A stretch of 64,000 nt of DNA from Kaistia defluvii (GTDB taxonomy: Bacteria > Pseudomonadota > Alphaproteobacteria > Rhizobiales > Kaistiaceae): NCBI RefSeq assembly GCF_026343955.1, contig NZ_JAPKNI010000001.1:496001-560000 (forward strand), written 5' to 3'. This document shows, piece after piece, positions 27,010 through 35,548 of this stretch (the stretch's first letter is position 1; each line of letters opens with the position of its first letter). A program made the position numbers and the translations under genes. The notes beneath the pieces were generated by a model that was given only the letters and a program-made list of their open reading frames with translations, was not told the DNA's origin and did not search any database.

Positions 27010-28482
27010 TCAGCCATGCGGATTTTCGACGCGCGGCCAGATCGGCCGGTTCAGCTTGCGATAATCGGTGACGCGCGGGTTCGACGGGTACGGCGCGCCG
27101 GCGTCGATATAGAGGATTTCGGCGGCGATCGGCAGGAAGCCGGCGTGGAAATGATTGGTCGACTTGACCAGCAGCAGTTCCTTCGACAGCGGATCGAGAC
27201 CGAGATTGGAATAGGCGTCGGGCTCGAAGGTCTGGGTGCGGTTGGTGTTGAGGATCACGTCGATCTCGGTGCCGAGAATGCGCACCAGCGCCGTCGGACC
27301 GAAGGTGACGCGGCTGGCGCCAAAGCTCTGCCAGCCCTCGGTCACGGCGCGAACGACCTCGACCATGGCGTCGATCGGTGCGCCGCCATCCGGTCCCGCC
27401 TTGCCGCCGAAGCGAAGCTGAATATGCGCGCCCTCCCCCGCCGCGAGGCAGAAGGTGACGGCGATCGGATCCCAGATGGTCGCGACCGCGACATTGTCGA
27501 CGCCGCGCTCGATCATGCGGTGCAGGATCAGCGTGCCGTCGCCGGCCACGCCGCCGCCGGGATTGTCCCAGGTGTCGGCGATGACCACCGGCTTGCCGGG
27601 CTGGGTCGCGGCCAGTTCCAGCGCCTTGTCGATGCCGGCATCGATGGACAGTTGCGGCATCATCGTCTTGCCGCGCAGCGAGAAGATCTCCATGCCGAGC
27701 TTTTCGGCCAAGGCGTCACCCTCGGCCTTGCGGTCATCGGTGACGACCAGCATGCGCGTGCCCAGTTCCGGCACGTCGCCGGCCATGAAGCCGTGGATCA
27801 GCGAGACCGACAGGATCCCGTCCTTGCCGTGCATCGCCTTCATCCGGTCGACGAAGGAGCGCATTGGCTCGCGGCTGGTCGGGAACACGTCGATCATCCG
27901 GCAGTCGAAGGTCGAGATCACCGGCTTGATCTCGCCGCGCAGCGTGCGGATGGCGAGATCGACGACATGTTCGCCGCGCTCGTAAAAATCGGTGTGCGGG
28001 AATTCGAGGAAGGCGGCGAGAATGTTGGAGTTCGCCACCCGCTTTGCCGTCAGATGGCTGTGCGGGTCGAGTTCGGCGGCGATCAGCACGTCGGGGCCGA
28101 CCATCTCGCGGATACGCGCGAGCAGGTCGCCCTCGGGATCGTCATAGCCCTGCGCCACCATCGCGCCATGCAGGCCGAGCACGACCGCGTCGACCGGCAG
28201 GGCCGCGCGCAGCTGGTCGAGGATTTCGTCGCGCAGCGCCTCGAAGGTCTGGCGCTGCAGCAGCCCGCCCGGCTCCGCCCAGGTCGCCGTGCCCTCGATC
28301 AGCTCGATGCCGTCCGCCTTGGCCCGGCGGCGCAGCGCCACCATGGGCGAGGAGCAGAGCGTCGGCGTTTCGGGATGCTGGCCGGGCCCGGCATAGAAAG
28401 CCATCTCGAAACTCGCCCGGTCGGTCGGAACCGGCGAGAACGTATTGGTTTCGGTCGCGAGCGAAGCGGTAAAGATGCGCAT
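27010..28482 (-). CDS. M81 family metallopeptidase (MlrC-like)
   Basis: A 490-residue protein with the family's start MRIFTASLATETNTFSP. Metal-binding motifs follow in order: HGAM near residue 119, ELDPHSHL near 155 and the C-terminal-domain signature DNPGGGVAGDGT. These match MlrC, a zinc peptidase that degrades linearised microcystin products, but most members have unknown peptide or amide substrates. The usual length is about 490-510 residues, so it appears complete. I chose the ATG at 28482; 24 residues upstream are not family-like. It is apparently monocistronic, since a repeat region lies downstream and a tiny gene lies 242 bases upstream on the same strand. Confidence 0.88.
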   Translation of the reverse strand: MRIFTASLATETNTFSPVPTDRASFEMAFYAGPGQHPETPTLCSSPMVALRRRAKADGIELIEGTATWAEPGGLLQRQTFEALRDEILDQLRAALPVDAVVLGLHGAMVAQGYDDPEGDLLARIREMVGPDVLIAAELDPHSHLTAKRVANSNILAAFLEFPHTDFYERGEHVVDLAIRTLRGEIKPVISTFDCRMIDVFPTSREPMRSFVDRMKAMHGKDGILSVSLIHGFMAGDVPELGTRMLVVTDDRKAEGDALAEKLGMEIFSLRGKTMMPQLSIDAGIDKALELAATQPGKPVVIADTWDNPGGGVAGDGTLILHRMIERGVDNVAVATIWDPIAVTFCLAAGEGAHIQLRFGGKAGPDGGAPIDAMVEVVRAVTEGWQSFGASRVTFGPTALVRILGTEIDVILNTNRTQTFEPDAYSNLGLDPLSKELLLVKSTNHFHAGFLPIAAEILYIDAGAPYPSNPRVTDYRKLNRPIWPRVENPHG

Positions 28483-28724
28483 GATGCAGGGGCGTTCCGG
28501 AAGCGGTCCCTCGAATCCCGGATCCGAGTTCCCTGGTGGGTGTCGGCGATGCATCCGACGCGCGTCGCGTCCATGCTGCCGTCTGGCTCGAAAGGTATTC
28601 TCCGCCGCCGTCCGACCGCAAGCCCCGGCCTTCCGGACGCGACCCTATATCGCTTGCCAAAGAAAAGCCCGCCGGGGCTGGACCACGCGGCGGGCTGGAT
28701 CTGGCGCGGCGATGCGCCGACCAG

Positions 28725-28817
28725 CTACCTGATAAGGCCGCTCTGGATCGGCTCAGCGGCGATGCGCTGCAGAAGGGCCGACTTCACGATCGCCGGCTTT
28801 TCATAGGTCTTCTTCAT
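28725..28817 (-). CDS. 30-residue peptide gene resembling a RiPP precursor
   Basis: A short frame with a strong ribosome-binding site (GGGGGAAC five bases before ATG). The peptide begins MKKTYEKPAIVKS and ends IQSGLIR. The leader has a YxxP motif (Y5, P8) preceded by lysines and followed by a hydrophobic residue, which is the pattern read by the recognition element in lasso-peptide and related leaders. I recall short rhizobial proteins starting MKKTY.KP annotated as putative RiPP precursors. No maturation enzyme (RRE, transglutaminase-like protease, cyclase, radical SAM, YcaO) is in the window, so it would be an orphan. It could also be a small regulatory peptide. Confidence 0.55.
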   Translation of the reverse strand: MKKTYEKPAIVKSALLQRIAAEPIQSGLIR

Positions 28818-28952
28818 AGTTCCCCCATGGCATTGTTGACGCTATGCAATTTGACAGAACAGTAAGGCACCCGTCTAGCATTTATTGCACCGCAGCCGGC
28901 GCGCAGATCTGCCTTTTCGGGGCCGGTCGCTGCCGTGGAGAATCGCGCCTGG

Positions 28953-29135
28953 CTAGGCGGCTTCGTCGTTCGATTCCGGCGGCGTGAGACGCGTGCGCGC
29001 GCCGGTCTCGGCGGCTGAGCGAGCCTCCTCGGCGGCGAGGCTGAGAAGATAGGCAAGATCGCGCATGCCATGCTGATCCGCCAACTGGCTGAGCTCGATC
29101 GACAATTCCTGGATGTAACGGGCTGTCTTCTGCAT
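28953..29135 (-). CDS. Small helical hypothetical protein (60 aa)
   Basis: A 60-residue protein beginning MQKTARYIQELSIELSQLA. It is predicted to be mostly helical with heptad-like leucines (IELSQLA..GMRDLAYLLSLAAEEARSA) and a charged disordered tail ending NDEAA. I recall similar short proteins in related genomes, but no function. I prefer the ATG at 29135 to an in-frame upstream start at 29165. It lies between the RiPP-like gene and a response regulator, all on the minus strand, with gaps of 135 and 213 bases. Confidence 0.6.
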   Translation of the reverse strand: MQKTARYIQELSIELSQLADQHGMRDLAYLLSLAAEEARSAAETGARTRLTPPESNDEAA

Positions 29136-29348
29136 GGTGATGGTCGGCCCCACGGCGGGTAGCAAGGATCAGGCAAGTCTCGGTCAACCGTGCATTCCCA
29201 CAAGCACAAAAGCCGAGGCTACTGCTCGTTCGATCAGTTGACAGCAGAGCGACGCCATCGTCGATTGGTCGAGGATCGCCGCCGAGGCGGCGCGATCCGG
29301 CGGGGGATTCCGCCCGGCCCATCCTGCGCGGGAACGCGAGGGCCGAGC

Positions 29349-29729
29349 CTAGGCCTTCAACAGCGCCTGCAGCGCCGAAACCAGTTGCTCCGGCTTGGCC
29401 GGCTTGCCGATATTGGCAACCCCGTCAAAGGCCGGCTCCTGGTTGATCGTCTCCTGCTTATAGCCGCTCGACAGGAAAAACGGCACGTGCCTCGCCTTCA
29501 GGCAGTCCGCCACGGGCGCGCTGATCTCGCCCCGGAGATTGACGTCGAGGATGCATGCGTTCGGCGCATGCCGTTCGATCCTCTCGACGGCGGCGCTCAC
29601 CGTGGCAATCGGCCCGATGACCCTATATCCGCTGTCCTCCAGGATCTGGGCGAGCTCCATGCCGATAAGATATTCGTCTTCGACGATGAGAACTTCGAAC
29701 GGCGTCGATTCTATACTGGATGATGCCAC
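29349..29729 (-). CDS. Single-domain response regulator
   Basis: A 126-residue receiver domain with no output domain. The acidic pocket is in VLIVEDEYLIG (residues 13-23), the phosphoacceptor is Asp62 in ACILDVNLRG, and the conserved Lys is in NIGKPAKPEQL near the C-terminus. It begins six bases after the stop of the HWE kinase on the same strand, so it is the cognate partner. Such regulators pass phosphate onward or act by protein-protein contact. In alphaproteobacteria this arrangement is common in general stress and light or redox sensing pathways. Confidence 0.9.
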   Translation of the reverse strand: MASSSIESTPFEVLIVEDEYLIGMELAQILEDSGYRVIGPIATVSAAVERIERHAPNACILDVNLRGEISAPVADCLKARHVPFFLSSGYKQETINQEPAFDGVANIGKPAKPEQLVSALQALLKA

Positions 29730-29735
29730 AACTAC

Positions 29736-30719
29736 CTACTGCTGTAACGGCAAGGTAATCGCCACCCGCAATCCACTTGGATCGTGGTGAAAAATCGCGC
29801 TGCCACCTTCTGCCTTGATGCTGTAGTCAATGAGACGGGTCCCGAAACCTGTATGTGTCGGCGGAGTCACCGGGGGACCTCCCACTTCCTGCCATTGCAG
29901 AACCAAACGCTCTCTTGCCTCGTCTAGTTCCGTGCTCCATGCGACCCGGATGACCCCGTCGCCGGCCAGCGCGCCATATTTCAGCGCGTTGACGGCCAGC
30001 TCATGCAGGACCATCGACAGGGGCAGCACCTGGTTTTCCGAGAGGCTGACCGCCGGGCTTGCGACGAGATCCGTCCGCGTCCCCGCGACCGGCGACAGGC
30101 ATTGCTCGACCAGCGCCGCGAGGTCGGCATTCGAGCCGTTGGCCGAGATGAAGTCCTGCGCGATCAGCAGGGCGTCGACCCGGCCCAGGAAGCGGTCGCG
30201 GTATTCGGCCCCGGTGACGCCCGCGACCTGCGTCTGCCGGGCGATCACCTTGACGGTGGCGATCAGATTCTTCATCCGATGGCGCGTCTCGGCGATCAGG
30301 ATGTCCTTTCGCGCCTCCGCCTTCTGCCGGTCCGTCACATCCTCGAACACCACCAGCATCTGCGTGCTGTTGTTGCCGGGAATCGCGAGCTGCCGGGCGG
30401 TGACGCACATGGAGCGCCGGCCTAGGCCCGGAAAGTCGTGGTTGACCTGGTAGCCGACGATCGCCGAAGCCTTCGGCACCACATCGGAGAGCAGCGTGCG
30501 CAACTCGGGAATGTCCCACTGGCCATTGCCGAGGTCGAACAGGCTGTGACCGATGGTGCCGTCCGGATCCGTGCCGAACGTCCGATAGAAGGCAGGATTG
30601 GCGTTGCAGACCGTGAAGGCCTTGTCGATCACGATGAGGGGCTCGTGGAGCGTATCGACGATCCCCTGGGTCTGGATGTGACCCGTCCGGAGCAGCCGAT
30701 ATAATTCCTCAAGCGTCAT
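29736..30719 (-). CDS. PAS-domain HWE-type sensor histidine kinase
   Basis: A 327-residue soluble kinase. A PAS domain (about 18-130: EPLIVIDKAFTVCNANPAFYRTFG through MLVVFEDVTDRQKAEAR) lacks the LOV cysteine motif. The dimerisation/phosphoacceptor region ETRHRMKNLIATV carries His147 in the HWE/HisKA_2 pattern, and the ATPase region shows VLHELAVNALKYGAL and GFGTRLIDYSIKAEGG. No transmembrane segment is present, so it senses a cytoplasmic signal. I chose the ATG at 30719, preceded by AGGA; the open frame extends much further upstream, but those residues are not protein-like. It is cotranscribed with the following response regulator. Confidence 0.9.
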   Translation of the reverse strand: MTLEELYRLLRTGHIQTQGIVDTLHEPLIVIDKAFTVCNANPAFYRTFGTDPDGTIGHSLFDLGNGQWDIPELRTLLSDVVPKASAIVGYQVNHDFPGLGRRSMCVTARQLAIPGNNSTQMLVVFEDVTDRQKAEARKDILIAETRHRMKNLIATVKVIARQTQVAGVTGAEYRDRFLGRVDALLIAQDFISANGSNADLAALVEQCLSPVAGTRTDLVASPAVSLSENQVLPLSMVLHELAVNALKYGALAGDGVIRVAWSTELDEARERLVLQWQEVGGPPVTPPTHTGFGTRLIDYSIKAEGGSAIFHHDPSGLRVAITLPLQQ

Positions 30720-30969
30720 GTTCTGTCCTGCCATTTCCGCGCTTTGGCTTGACCTTCGGATCAAGCTCGATGGGGCGCTACGCGACCTCCCAACGCTCGG
30801 GACGCTTGAAGGATGCTCCGCCCTGCGATGGGAATTGCCGGCGCGGGGTTCGACGGAGCCGGGCTCGCTCGGCACCAGGCCAGGCGCCCCGCGGCGAGCG
30901 CGCTCGCCAACAGGCTCGGCGACACGCGCCGCGGGGACAGGGCTGACATGAAAGAGATCGGGGTGCATG

Positions 30970-30998
30970 GCGTGGCTCCGGTCACGCCGGAGCCACGC
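30970..30998 (-). terminator. Perfect hairpin downstream of ridA-like gene
   Basis: Twelve-base arms (GCGTGGCTCCGG and complement) flank a 5-base loop, starting nine bases after the stop of the RidA-family gene on the minus strand. There is no T-run, so it could be a terminator or a stabilising 3' end. Confidence 0.6.
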
Positions 30999-31006
30999 GA
31001 CGCCGG

Positions 31007-31381
31007 CTAGGTCTGGGGAGCGTAGGCGATCGCTTCGATCTCGACCTTGATGTCGATCATCAACCGGGCCTCGACCGTGGTGCGGGCCGGCGGGTCTTTC
31101 GGGAAGAAGGTGGCGTAGGTCTTGTTGAAGCCGCCGAAATCGCGCGCGTCGGTGATGATGACGAAGGTCTTCACCACCTGGTCCATGGTGCAGCCGGCCA
31201 GCGCCAGGGCGGCCTTGACGTTTTCGAGCGTCTGCTTCGTCTGCGCCTCGATGCCGCCGGCCACGACGGTGCCGGTGGAATCGGTCGGCACCTGGCCCGA
31301 GACATAGACGAAATCGCCGGCGCGCACCGCCGGCGACAGCGGCACATGCGATGCCCCATAGACGATCTTCAATTTGCTCAT
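31007..31381 (-). CDS. RidA family protein (reactive imine deaminase-like)
   Basis: A 124-residue protein of the YjgF/YER057c/UK114 family. Family segments are visible: LSPAVRAGDFVYVSGQVP, GGIEAQTKQTLENVKAALALAG, VVKTFVIITD and the C-terminal PARTTVEARLMIDIKVEIEAIAY. The catalytic Arg of RidA corresponds to the Arg in PARTTVE. It forms a trimer and hydrolyses reactive enamines or imines made by PLP enzymes. It is divergent from an SDR and a D-threonine-aldolase-like PLP enzyme, which suggests a shared hydroxy-amino-acid pathway (inference). I chose the ATG at 31381, which gives the usual family N-terminus. Confidence 0.9.
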   Translation of the reverse strand: MSKLKIVYGASHVPLSPAVRAGDFVYVSGQVPTDSTGTVVAGGIEAQTKQTLENVKAALALAGCTMDQVVKTFVIITDARDFGGFNKTYATFFPKDPPARTTVEARLMIDIKVEIEAIAYAPQT

Positions 31382-31562
31382 GTAACAAGCCCCTTCTGCC
31401 ATGTGGAACGCCCGCGCGCGGGGGATAGATCCGCGCCGTGCAGCGGCGGCAAGCTAAAGGAATTCGCCTGCATTATCGACAGGAAAGCAGCAAAATCAGG
31501 CGTCGCACCCGTTGCTTTGTCCACCGATCCGGTCGAGCCTGACTGGACATGGAGGAACGGTG

Positions 31563-32318
31563 ATGTTCGGTCTGGAAGACAAGCATGTGGTGATCAGCGG
31601 CGCGGGCGGCGGCATCGGCCGGTCCCTCGTTTCCGCCTTTCTGGCGGCCGGCGCGCGGGTGACCGCCTGCGACCGTGACGCGGCGCTGCTGGAATCCCTC
31701 GAAGGCGTGGTGAAGTTCGTCTTCGAGCTGACCGATGCCGACGAGACGGCGCGCGCGGTGGCGACCATCGTTTCCGAGCAGGGAACTCCGGACGTTCTCG
31801 TCAGCAATGCCGGCTATACCCGCGCCGAGACGATGGACGCCGTCGACCAGCAGTCCTGGAACCAGGAAGTCGACATCAACCTGACCGGCAGCTTCAACCT
31901 GATCGATCCGACCCTGAAGGCGATGATCGCCAATGGCGGCGGCGCGATCGTCATGACCTCCACGGTCAATGCGCTCGCCCATTACGGCAACCCGGCCTAT
32001 GCCGCGGCCAAGGCCGGCCTCGTCGCCTATATGCGATCGATCGCGGTGGAAAACGGCCGCGACAACATCCGCGCCAACTGCATCTGCCCGGGCTCGGTGC
32101 GCACGCCGGCCTGGGATCACCGCATGGAGAAGGATCCGAGCCTTCTGACCAAGGTGGTGCAGCATTATCCGCTGGGCCGGCTGACGACGCCCGCCGACGT
32201 CGCCAACGCCGCCGTCTTCCTGGCCTCGCCGCTGGCCGGCGCGATCACCGGCGTGGCGCTCCCCGTCGATGCCGGACTGACGGCAGGCAATCTGCGCTTC
32301 ATCCGCGACGTATTCTGA
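31563..32318 (+). CDS. Short-chain dehydrogenase/reductase
   Basis: A 251-residue classical SDR with GGAGG ahead of the ATG. The NAD(P) motif is SGAGGGIGRS near 12-21. NAG is present in VSNAGYTRAE, the catalytic Ser in TSTVNALAHYG and the Tyr-Lys pair in YAAAKAG. The C-terminal glycine-rich VALPVDAGLTAGN is also conserved. The acidic residue at the end of the second strand (ACDRD) suggests NAD+ preference. It probably oxidises a hydroxyl group of a hydroxy acid or sugar acid. It forms a pair with the PLP enzyme that starts 57 bases downstream. Confidence 0.9.
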   Translation: MFGLEDKHVVISGAGGGIGRSLVSAFLAAGARVTACDRDAALLESLEGVVKFVFELTDADETARAVATIVSEQGTPDVLVSNAGYTRAETMDAVDQQSWNQEVDINLTGSFNLIDPTLKAMIANGGGAIVMTSTVNALAHYGNPAYAAAKAGLVAYMRSIAVENGRDNIRANCICPGSVRTPAWDHRMEKDPSLLTKVVQHYPLGRLTTPADVANAAVFLASPLAGAITGVALPVDAGLTAGNLRFIRDVF

Positions 32319-32374
32319 CGGACCGGAGCCTTCATCAACATCCATTCGCCGGCCGGCGACATGGCGAGGACATC

Positions 32375-33442
32375 ATGCCGAGACATATCGATACGCTCCA
32401 GACCCCCTGCGTCCTGGTCGATCTCGACCGGGCTGACGCCAATCTCCAGAAGGCGCAGGATTTCGCCGATGAACACGGCGTCCGCCTGCGGCCGCACATC
32501 AAGACCCACAAGCTGCCCTTCTTCGCCAAGCGCCAGCTCGAACTCGGCGCCATCGGCATCACCTGCCAGAAGCTCGGCGAGGCCGAGGTCATGGCCGACG
32601 CGGGCATCGAGGATATCTTCCTGCCCTACAACATCCTGGCGCCGGAAAAGCTCTACCGTCTGAAGCAACTGGCCGACCGCGTGACGCTCGCCGTCACCGC
32701 CGACAGCGCCTTCGTGGTCGAAGGCTATGCCGAGACCTTCGCCGACAGCCCTGACGCGCCGCTCTCCGTGCTGGTCGAGTGCGACACCGGCGCCGGCCGC
32801 TGCGGCGTGCAGACGCCCGATGATGCGGTCGCCCTCGCCCGCCTGATCGCCAGCAAGCGGGGCCTCGTCTTCGGCGGGCTCATGACCTATCCGCCGGCCG
32901 GCGACGCCGCGGGCGCGCGCAAATGGCTGGAAGAGGCCGCGGAGAAGCTGGCCGCCGCCGGCCTGCCCGCCAGGACGATATCGACCGGCGGCACGCCCGA
33001 CATCTGGCGCGCCCATGAGACGACGATCGCCACCGAATACCGCCCGGGCACCTACATCTATTACGATCGCTCGCTGGTTTCGCGCGGCGTGGCGACCGTC
33101 GAGGATTGCGCGCTCAACGTGCTCGTCACCGTCGTCAGCCGCCCGACCGAAGATCGCGCCATCATCGACGCCGGCTCCAAGGCGCTGACCAGCGACCTGC
33201 TGGGCCAGAACGGCTACGGCATGGTGCTCGGCTATCCCGACGCGGTGATCTACGGCCTCAGCGAGGAACATGGCAATATCGACTTCTCGGCCTCGGCGGA
33301 GAAGCCGGAGATCGGCGAGCGCCTGCGCATCCTGCCCAACCACGCCTGCCCCGTCTCGAACCTGTTCGATCACGTCAATCTGGTATCGGGCGACCACGTC
33401 GTCGAAACCATCGCCGTCGCGGCGCGCGGCCGGGTCGACTGA
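32375..33442 (+). CDS. D-threonine aldolase / D-serine dehydratase-like PLP enzyme
   Basis: A 355-residue fold-III PLP enzyme (alanine-racemase-like barrel plus C-terminal domain). The opening LQTPCVLVDLDRADANLQ and the PLP-lysine region RLRPHIKTHK near 38-46 are typical. The C-terminal His/Cys metal site PNHACPVSNLF is the divalent-metal site of D-threonine aldolase and D-serine dehydratase (DSD1). Likely reactions are retro-aldol cleavage of a D-3-hydroxy amino acid or dehydration of D-serine; sequence alone does not decide. Together with the SDR upstream and the divergent RidA protein it suggests breakdown of a D-hydroxy-amino acid with removal of reactive imines. Confidence 0.85.
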   Translation: MPRHIDTLQTPCVLVDLDRADANLQKAQDFADEHGVRLRPHIKTHKLPFFAKRQLELGAIGITCQKLGEAEVMADAGIEDIFLPYNILAPEKLYRLKQLADRVTLAVTADSAFVVEGYAETFADSPDAPLSVLVECDTGAGRCGVQTPDDAVALARLIASKRGLVFGGLMTYPPAGDAAGARKWLEEAAEKLAAAGLPARTISTGGTPDIWRAHETTIATEYRPGTYIYYDRSLVSRGVATVEDCALNVLVTVVSRPTEDRAIIDAGSKALTSDLLGQNGYGMVLGYPDAVIYGLSEEHGNIDFSASAEKPEIGERLRILPNHACPVSNLFDHVNLVSGDHVVETIAVAARGRVD

Positions 33443-33497
33443 ACCGGAAATGACCTGGCGACGCCCCGGCCACGGCCGGGGCAGGACACGGACGCCG

Positions 33498-33929
33498 CTA
33501 CTCGCCCTCGGCGACGTAGGCCTGCAACCGCGCGGTTTCGGCCGACATGCGGTTGCGCAGGTCGATCAGGAAAGAGAGATTGTGGTGGATCTCCTCGATC
33601 CGGCGATCGCCGCGAACGAGGATCCGCTCCGCATCCGCCAGAATGGCCACGTCGCGGGCATTGTCGTCGGACTCGCCTTCGATCATGTCGCCATAGAGAA
33701 ATGCCGCGCGGGCGCGGGCATCCTCGATCCGGGCCGTCAGGCCCGCCAGTTCCTGCTCGACCTCGCCGATGACCTTGAGAATGGAGTTCTGCACCAAGGT
33801 TAGACGCTCGACGTCGCTGCGAACATCGCGTTCCTTGGAGCGAAATCGGGGAAACAGCACTGACCTTCTCCGGTAGCGTTCAAGGTTACGGACATATTCC
33901 TCGAATCGTTGAATATAATAATGCCGCAT
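33498..33929 (-). CDS. Hypothetical coiled-coil protein
   Basis: A 143-residue cytoplasmic protein, highly charged and predicted to be almost all helical. It starts MRHYYIQRFEEYVRNLERYR and continues with heptad patterns (VERLTLVQNSILKVIGEVEQELAGLTARIEDARARAAF as consecutive blocks) and a second helix pair around HHNLSFLIDLRNRMSAETARL. I do not recognise the family. The frame stays open far upstream of 33929, but that part has no protein character. It is convergent with the PLP-enzyme gene, 55 bases away. Confidence 0.6.
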   Translation of the reverse strand: MRHYYIQRFEEYVRNLERYRRRSVLFPRFRSKERDVRSDVERLTLVQNSILKVIGEVEQELAGLTARIEDARARAAFLYGDMIEGESDDNARDVAILADAERILVRGDRRIEEIHHNLSFLIDLRNRMSAETARLQAYVAEGE

Positions 33930-34245
33930 CGCTTTCTGATGAGCGAGCCCGAAACGACCAGGACGACCCGTTGGGCGGCCCTTGCGACAGGGTTTTGCAG
34001 CCCTGGCGGAAAGGCCGAGACCAATCCGCGTGCCGATGGCGCTTCCCGTATTCCACATCTTTGGACCGTCGCAGGATGCAACGATCTCCGGTGCGGCTCC
34101 GGCCGGGCGCAAGACGAAGGGATCCATACGGCCCTGCAAGGGGCCAGCCGCTACATAGGCACTGGATATCCTGACCGCTTTCGCTAGAACCGGTCGGGAG
34201 ATCGACAGTGCGCTTACGTGCCGATCCAGAACATGGTGACCGGCA
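33930..34245. other. Intergenic region upstream of the receptor-channel gene
   Basis: A divergent gap of 316 bases. I see no gene, strong hairpin or repeat. Frames that cross it have no codon bias or recognisable product. It presumably carries the promoters of the two flanking genes, but no convincing -35/-10 pair stands out. Confidence 0.35.
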
Positions 34246-35331
34246 ATGCTCAGAGTCTTCTTCGCACTACTGACAGGCCTCTGGCTGACGCTGGGGATCG
34301 TGGGTGCATCAGCGCAGGAAGCCCCGCCACCGGGCGTGGGCGGCGAACTCGTCATCGGCACCAAGCAGGCCGCGCCTTTCGCGATCAAGGGCGCCGATGG
34401 GGTCTGGACCGGCATCAGCATCGACCTCTGGCAGCGCATTGCCGAAAAGCTCGGCCTCAAATACCGCCTCGTCGAGGAGCGGACCGTGGAAGCGCTGATC
34501 GAGGGCACGGCTTCCGGCAAATATGACGCCGCCGTCGCGGCGCTGACGATCACCGGCCCGCGCGCCGAGATCCTCGATTTCAGCCAACCCTTCTATCGCA
34601 CGGGCCTCGGCATCGCCGTCTCGCTGACCGAGGGGTCGCGCTGGACGGTGATCCTGCGCTCCATGATGTCGCTCGGCTTCCTGCAGGCCGTCGGCGCCTT
34701 GATCGGCCTGGCGCTGCTGGTCGGTTTCCTGATCTGGGTCTTCGAGAGGCGCCGCAACGAGCATTTCGGAGGGGCGCGTGGCATCGGGGCGTCGATCTGG
34801 TGGTCGGCCGAGGCAATGACGCAGGCCAGCACGGGCGTCCACACGCCGATCACCCTGGCGGGACGGTCGCTCGCCATTCTCTGGATGGCCGTCTCGATCA
34901 TCGCGATCGCCGTGTTCACGGCCGGCGTGACCTCCGCGCTGACCACCAGCGCCCTGCAAGGCATCGTCACCAATGTGAACGACCTGGCGTCGGTCCGGGT
35001 CGGCGCCATTTCCGATAGTTCCAGCGTCGATTATCTCAACAACCAGCGCATCAAATATAGAGGCTACGCCTCCGCCGAGGACGGCCTCAAGGCGCTGAAG
35101 GCCGGCGAGATCGACGCCTTCGTCTATGACAAGCCGCTGCTGGCTTGGATTGTCCTGCAGCAATATTCGTCATCGATTCAGGTGCTGGACATCGTCTTCG
35201 ACCCGCAGAACTACGGCATTGGCCTGCCGCTCGGCAGCCCGTTGCGCAAGAACATCGACGTCACCCTGCTCGACAACGTCCACAGCGATTGGTGGAAGCA
35301 GACGCTGTTCAGCTATCTGGGCGAGCGCTGA
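34246..35331 (+). CDS. GluR0-like ionotropic receptor: solute-binding domain with inserted channel
   Basis: A 361-residue protein. A signal peptide (LLTGLWLTLGIVGASAQ) is followed by the first half of an SBP_bac_3 ligand domain (ELVIGTKQAAPFAIKGADGVW to DFSQPFYRTGLGIAV, about 34-126). A helix at 146-168, a pore loop at 180-201 and a helix at 206-230 come next, then the second half of the binding domain (VRVGAISDSSSVDYL, KAGEIDAFVYDKPLLAW). This S1-M1-P-M2-S2 order is that of bacterial glutamate-receptor channels such as GluR0. The filter here reads STGVHTP at 195-201 rather than TVGYGD, so K+ selectivity is doubtful. The ligand is probably an amino acid. Confidence 0.8.
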   Translation: MLRVFFALLTGLWLTLGIVGASAQEAPPPGVGGELVIGTKQAAPFAIKGADGVWTGISIDLWQRIAEKLGLKYRLVEERTVEALIEGTASGKYDAAVAALTITGPRAEILDFSQPFYRTGLGIAVSLTEGSRWTVILRSMMSLGFLQAVGALIGLALLVGFLIWVFERRRNEHFGGARGIGASIWWSAEAMTQASTGVHTPITLAGRSLAILWMAVSIIAIAVFTAGVTSALTTSALQGIVTNVNDLASVRVGAISDSSSVDYLNNQRIKYRGYASAEDGLKALKAGEIDAFVYDKPLLAWIVLQQYSSSIQVLDIVFDPQNYGIGLPLGSPLRKNIDVTLLDNVHSDWWKQTLFSYLGER

Positions 35332-35548
35332 GAGAAACGTCGGAGGGCGGCATGCGCCCGGCGGGAAGCCGGTCGATCCGGGCGGCGGCGAAGCGCCCCC
35401 GCCCCCACCGGACCGGCTGAAGCCAGAAACCCGAGAAACGGCGCGCCGGGGGACAGCCGCACCTCGAGGAGGGCATCGAATACAGAGGGCGGTTCCGGCC
35501 GCGACCGCGACGCCGCCGCCCGCTTCGCGCGCCAAAACGGCGCTCCGC

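Noticed and set aside
28483-28952. A lasso-peptide or other RiPP biosynthetic cluster
   Set aside because: Only the precursor-like peptide is present; no B/C-type protease or cyclase, radical SAM, YcaO or transporter gene lies nearby.
30720-31006. Small minus-strand gene of 74 codons upstream of the HWE kinase
   Set aside because: The translation is Pro/Ala/Ser-rich, without a ribosome-binding site or family resemblance, and the region holds the hairpin after the ridA-like gene.
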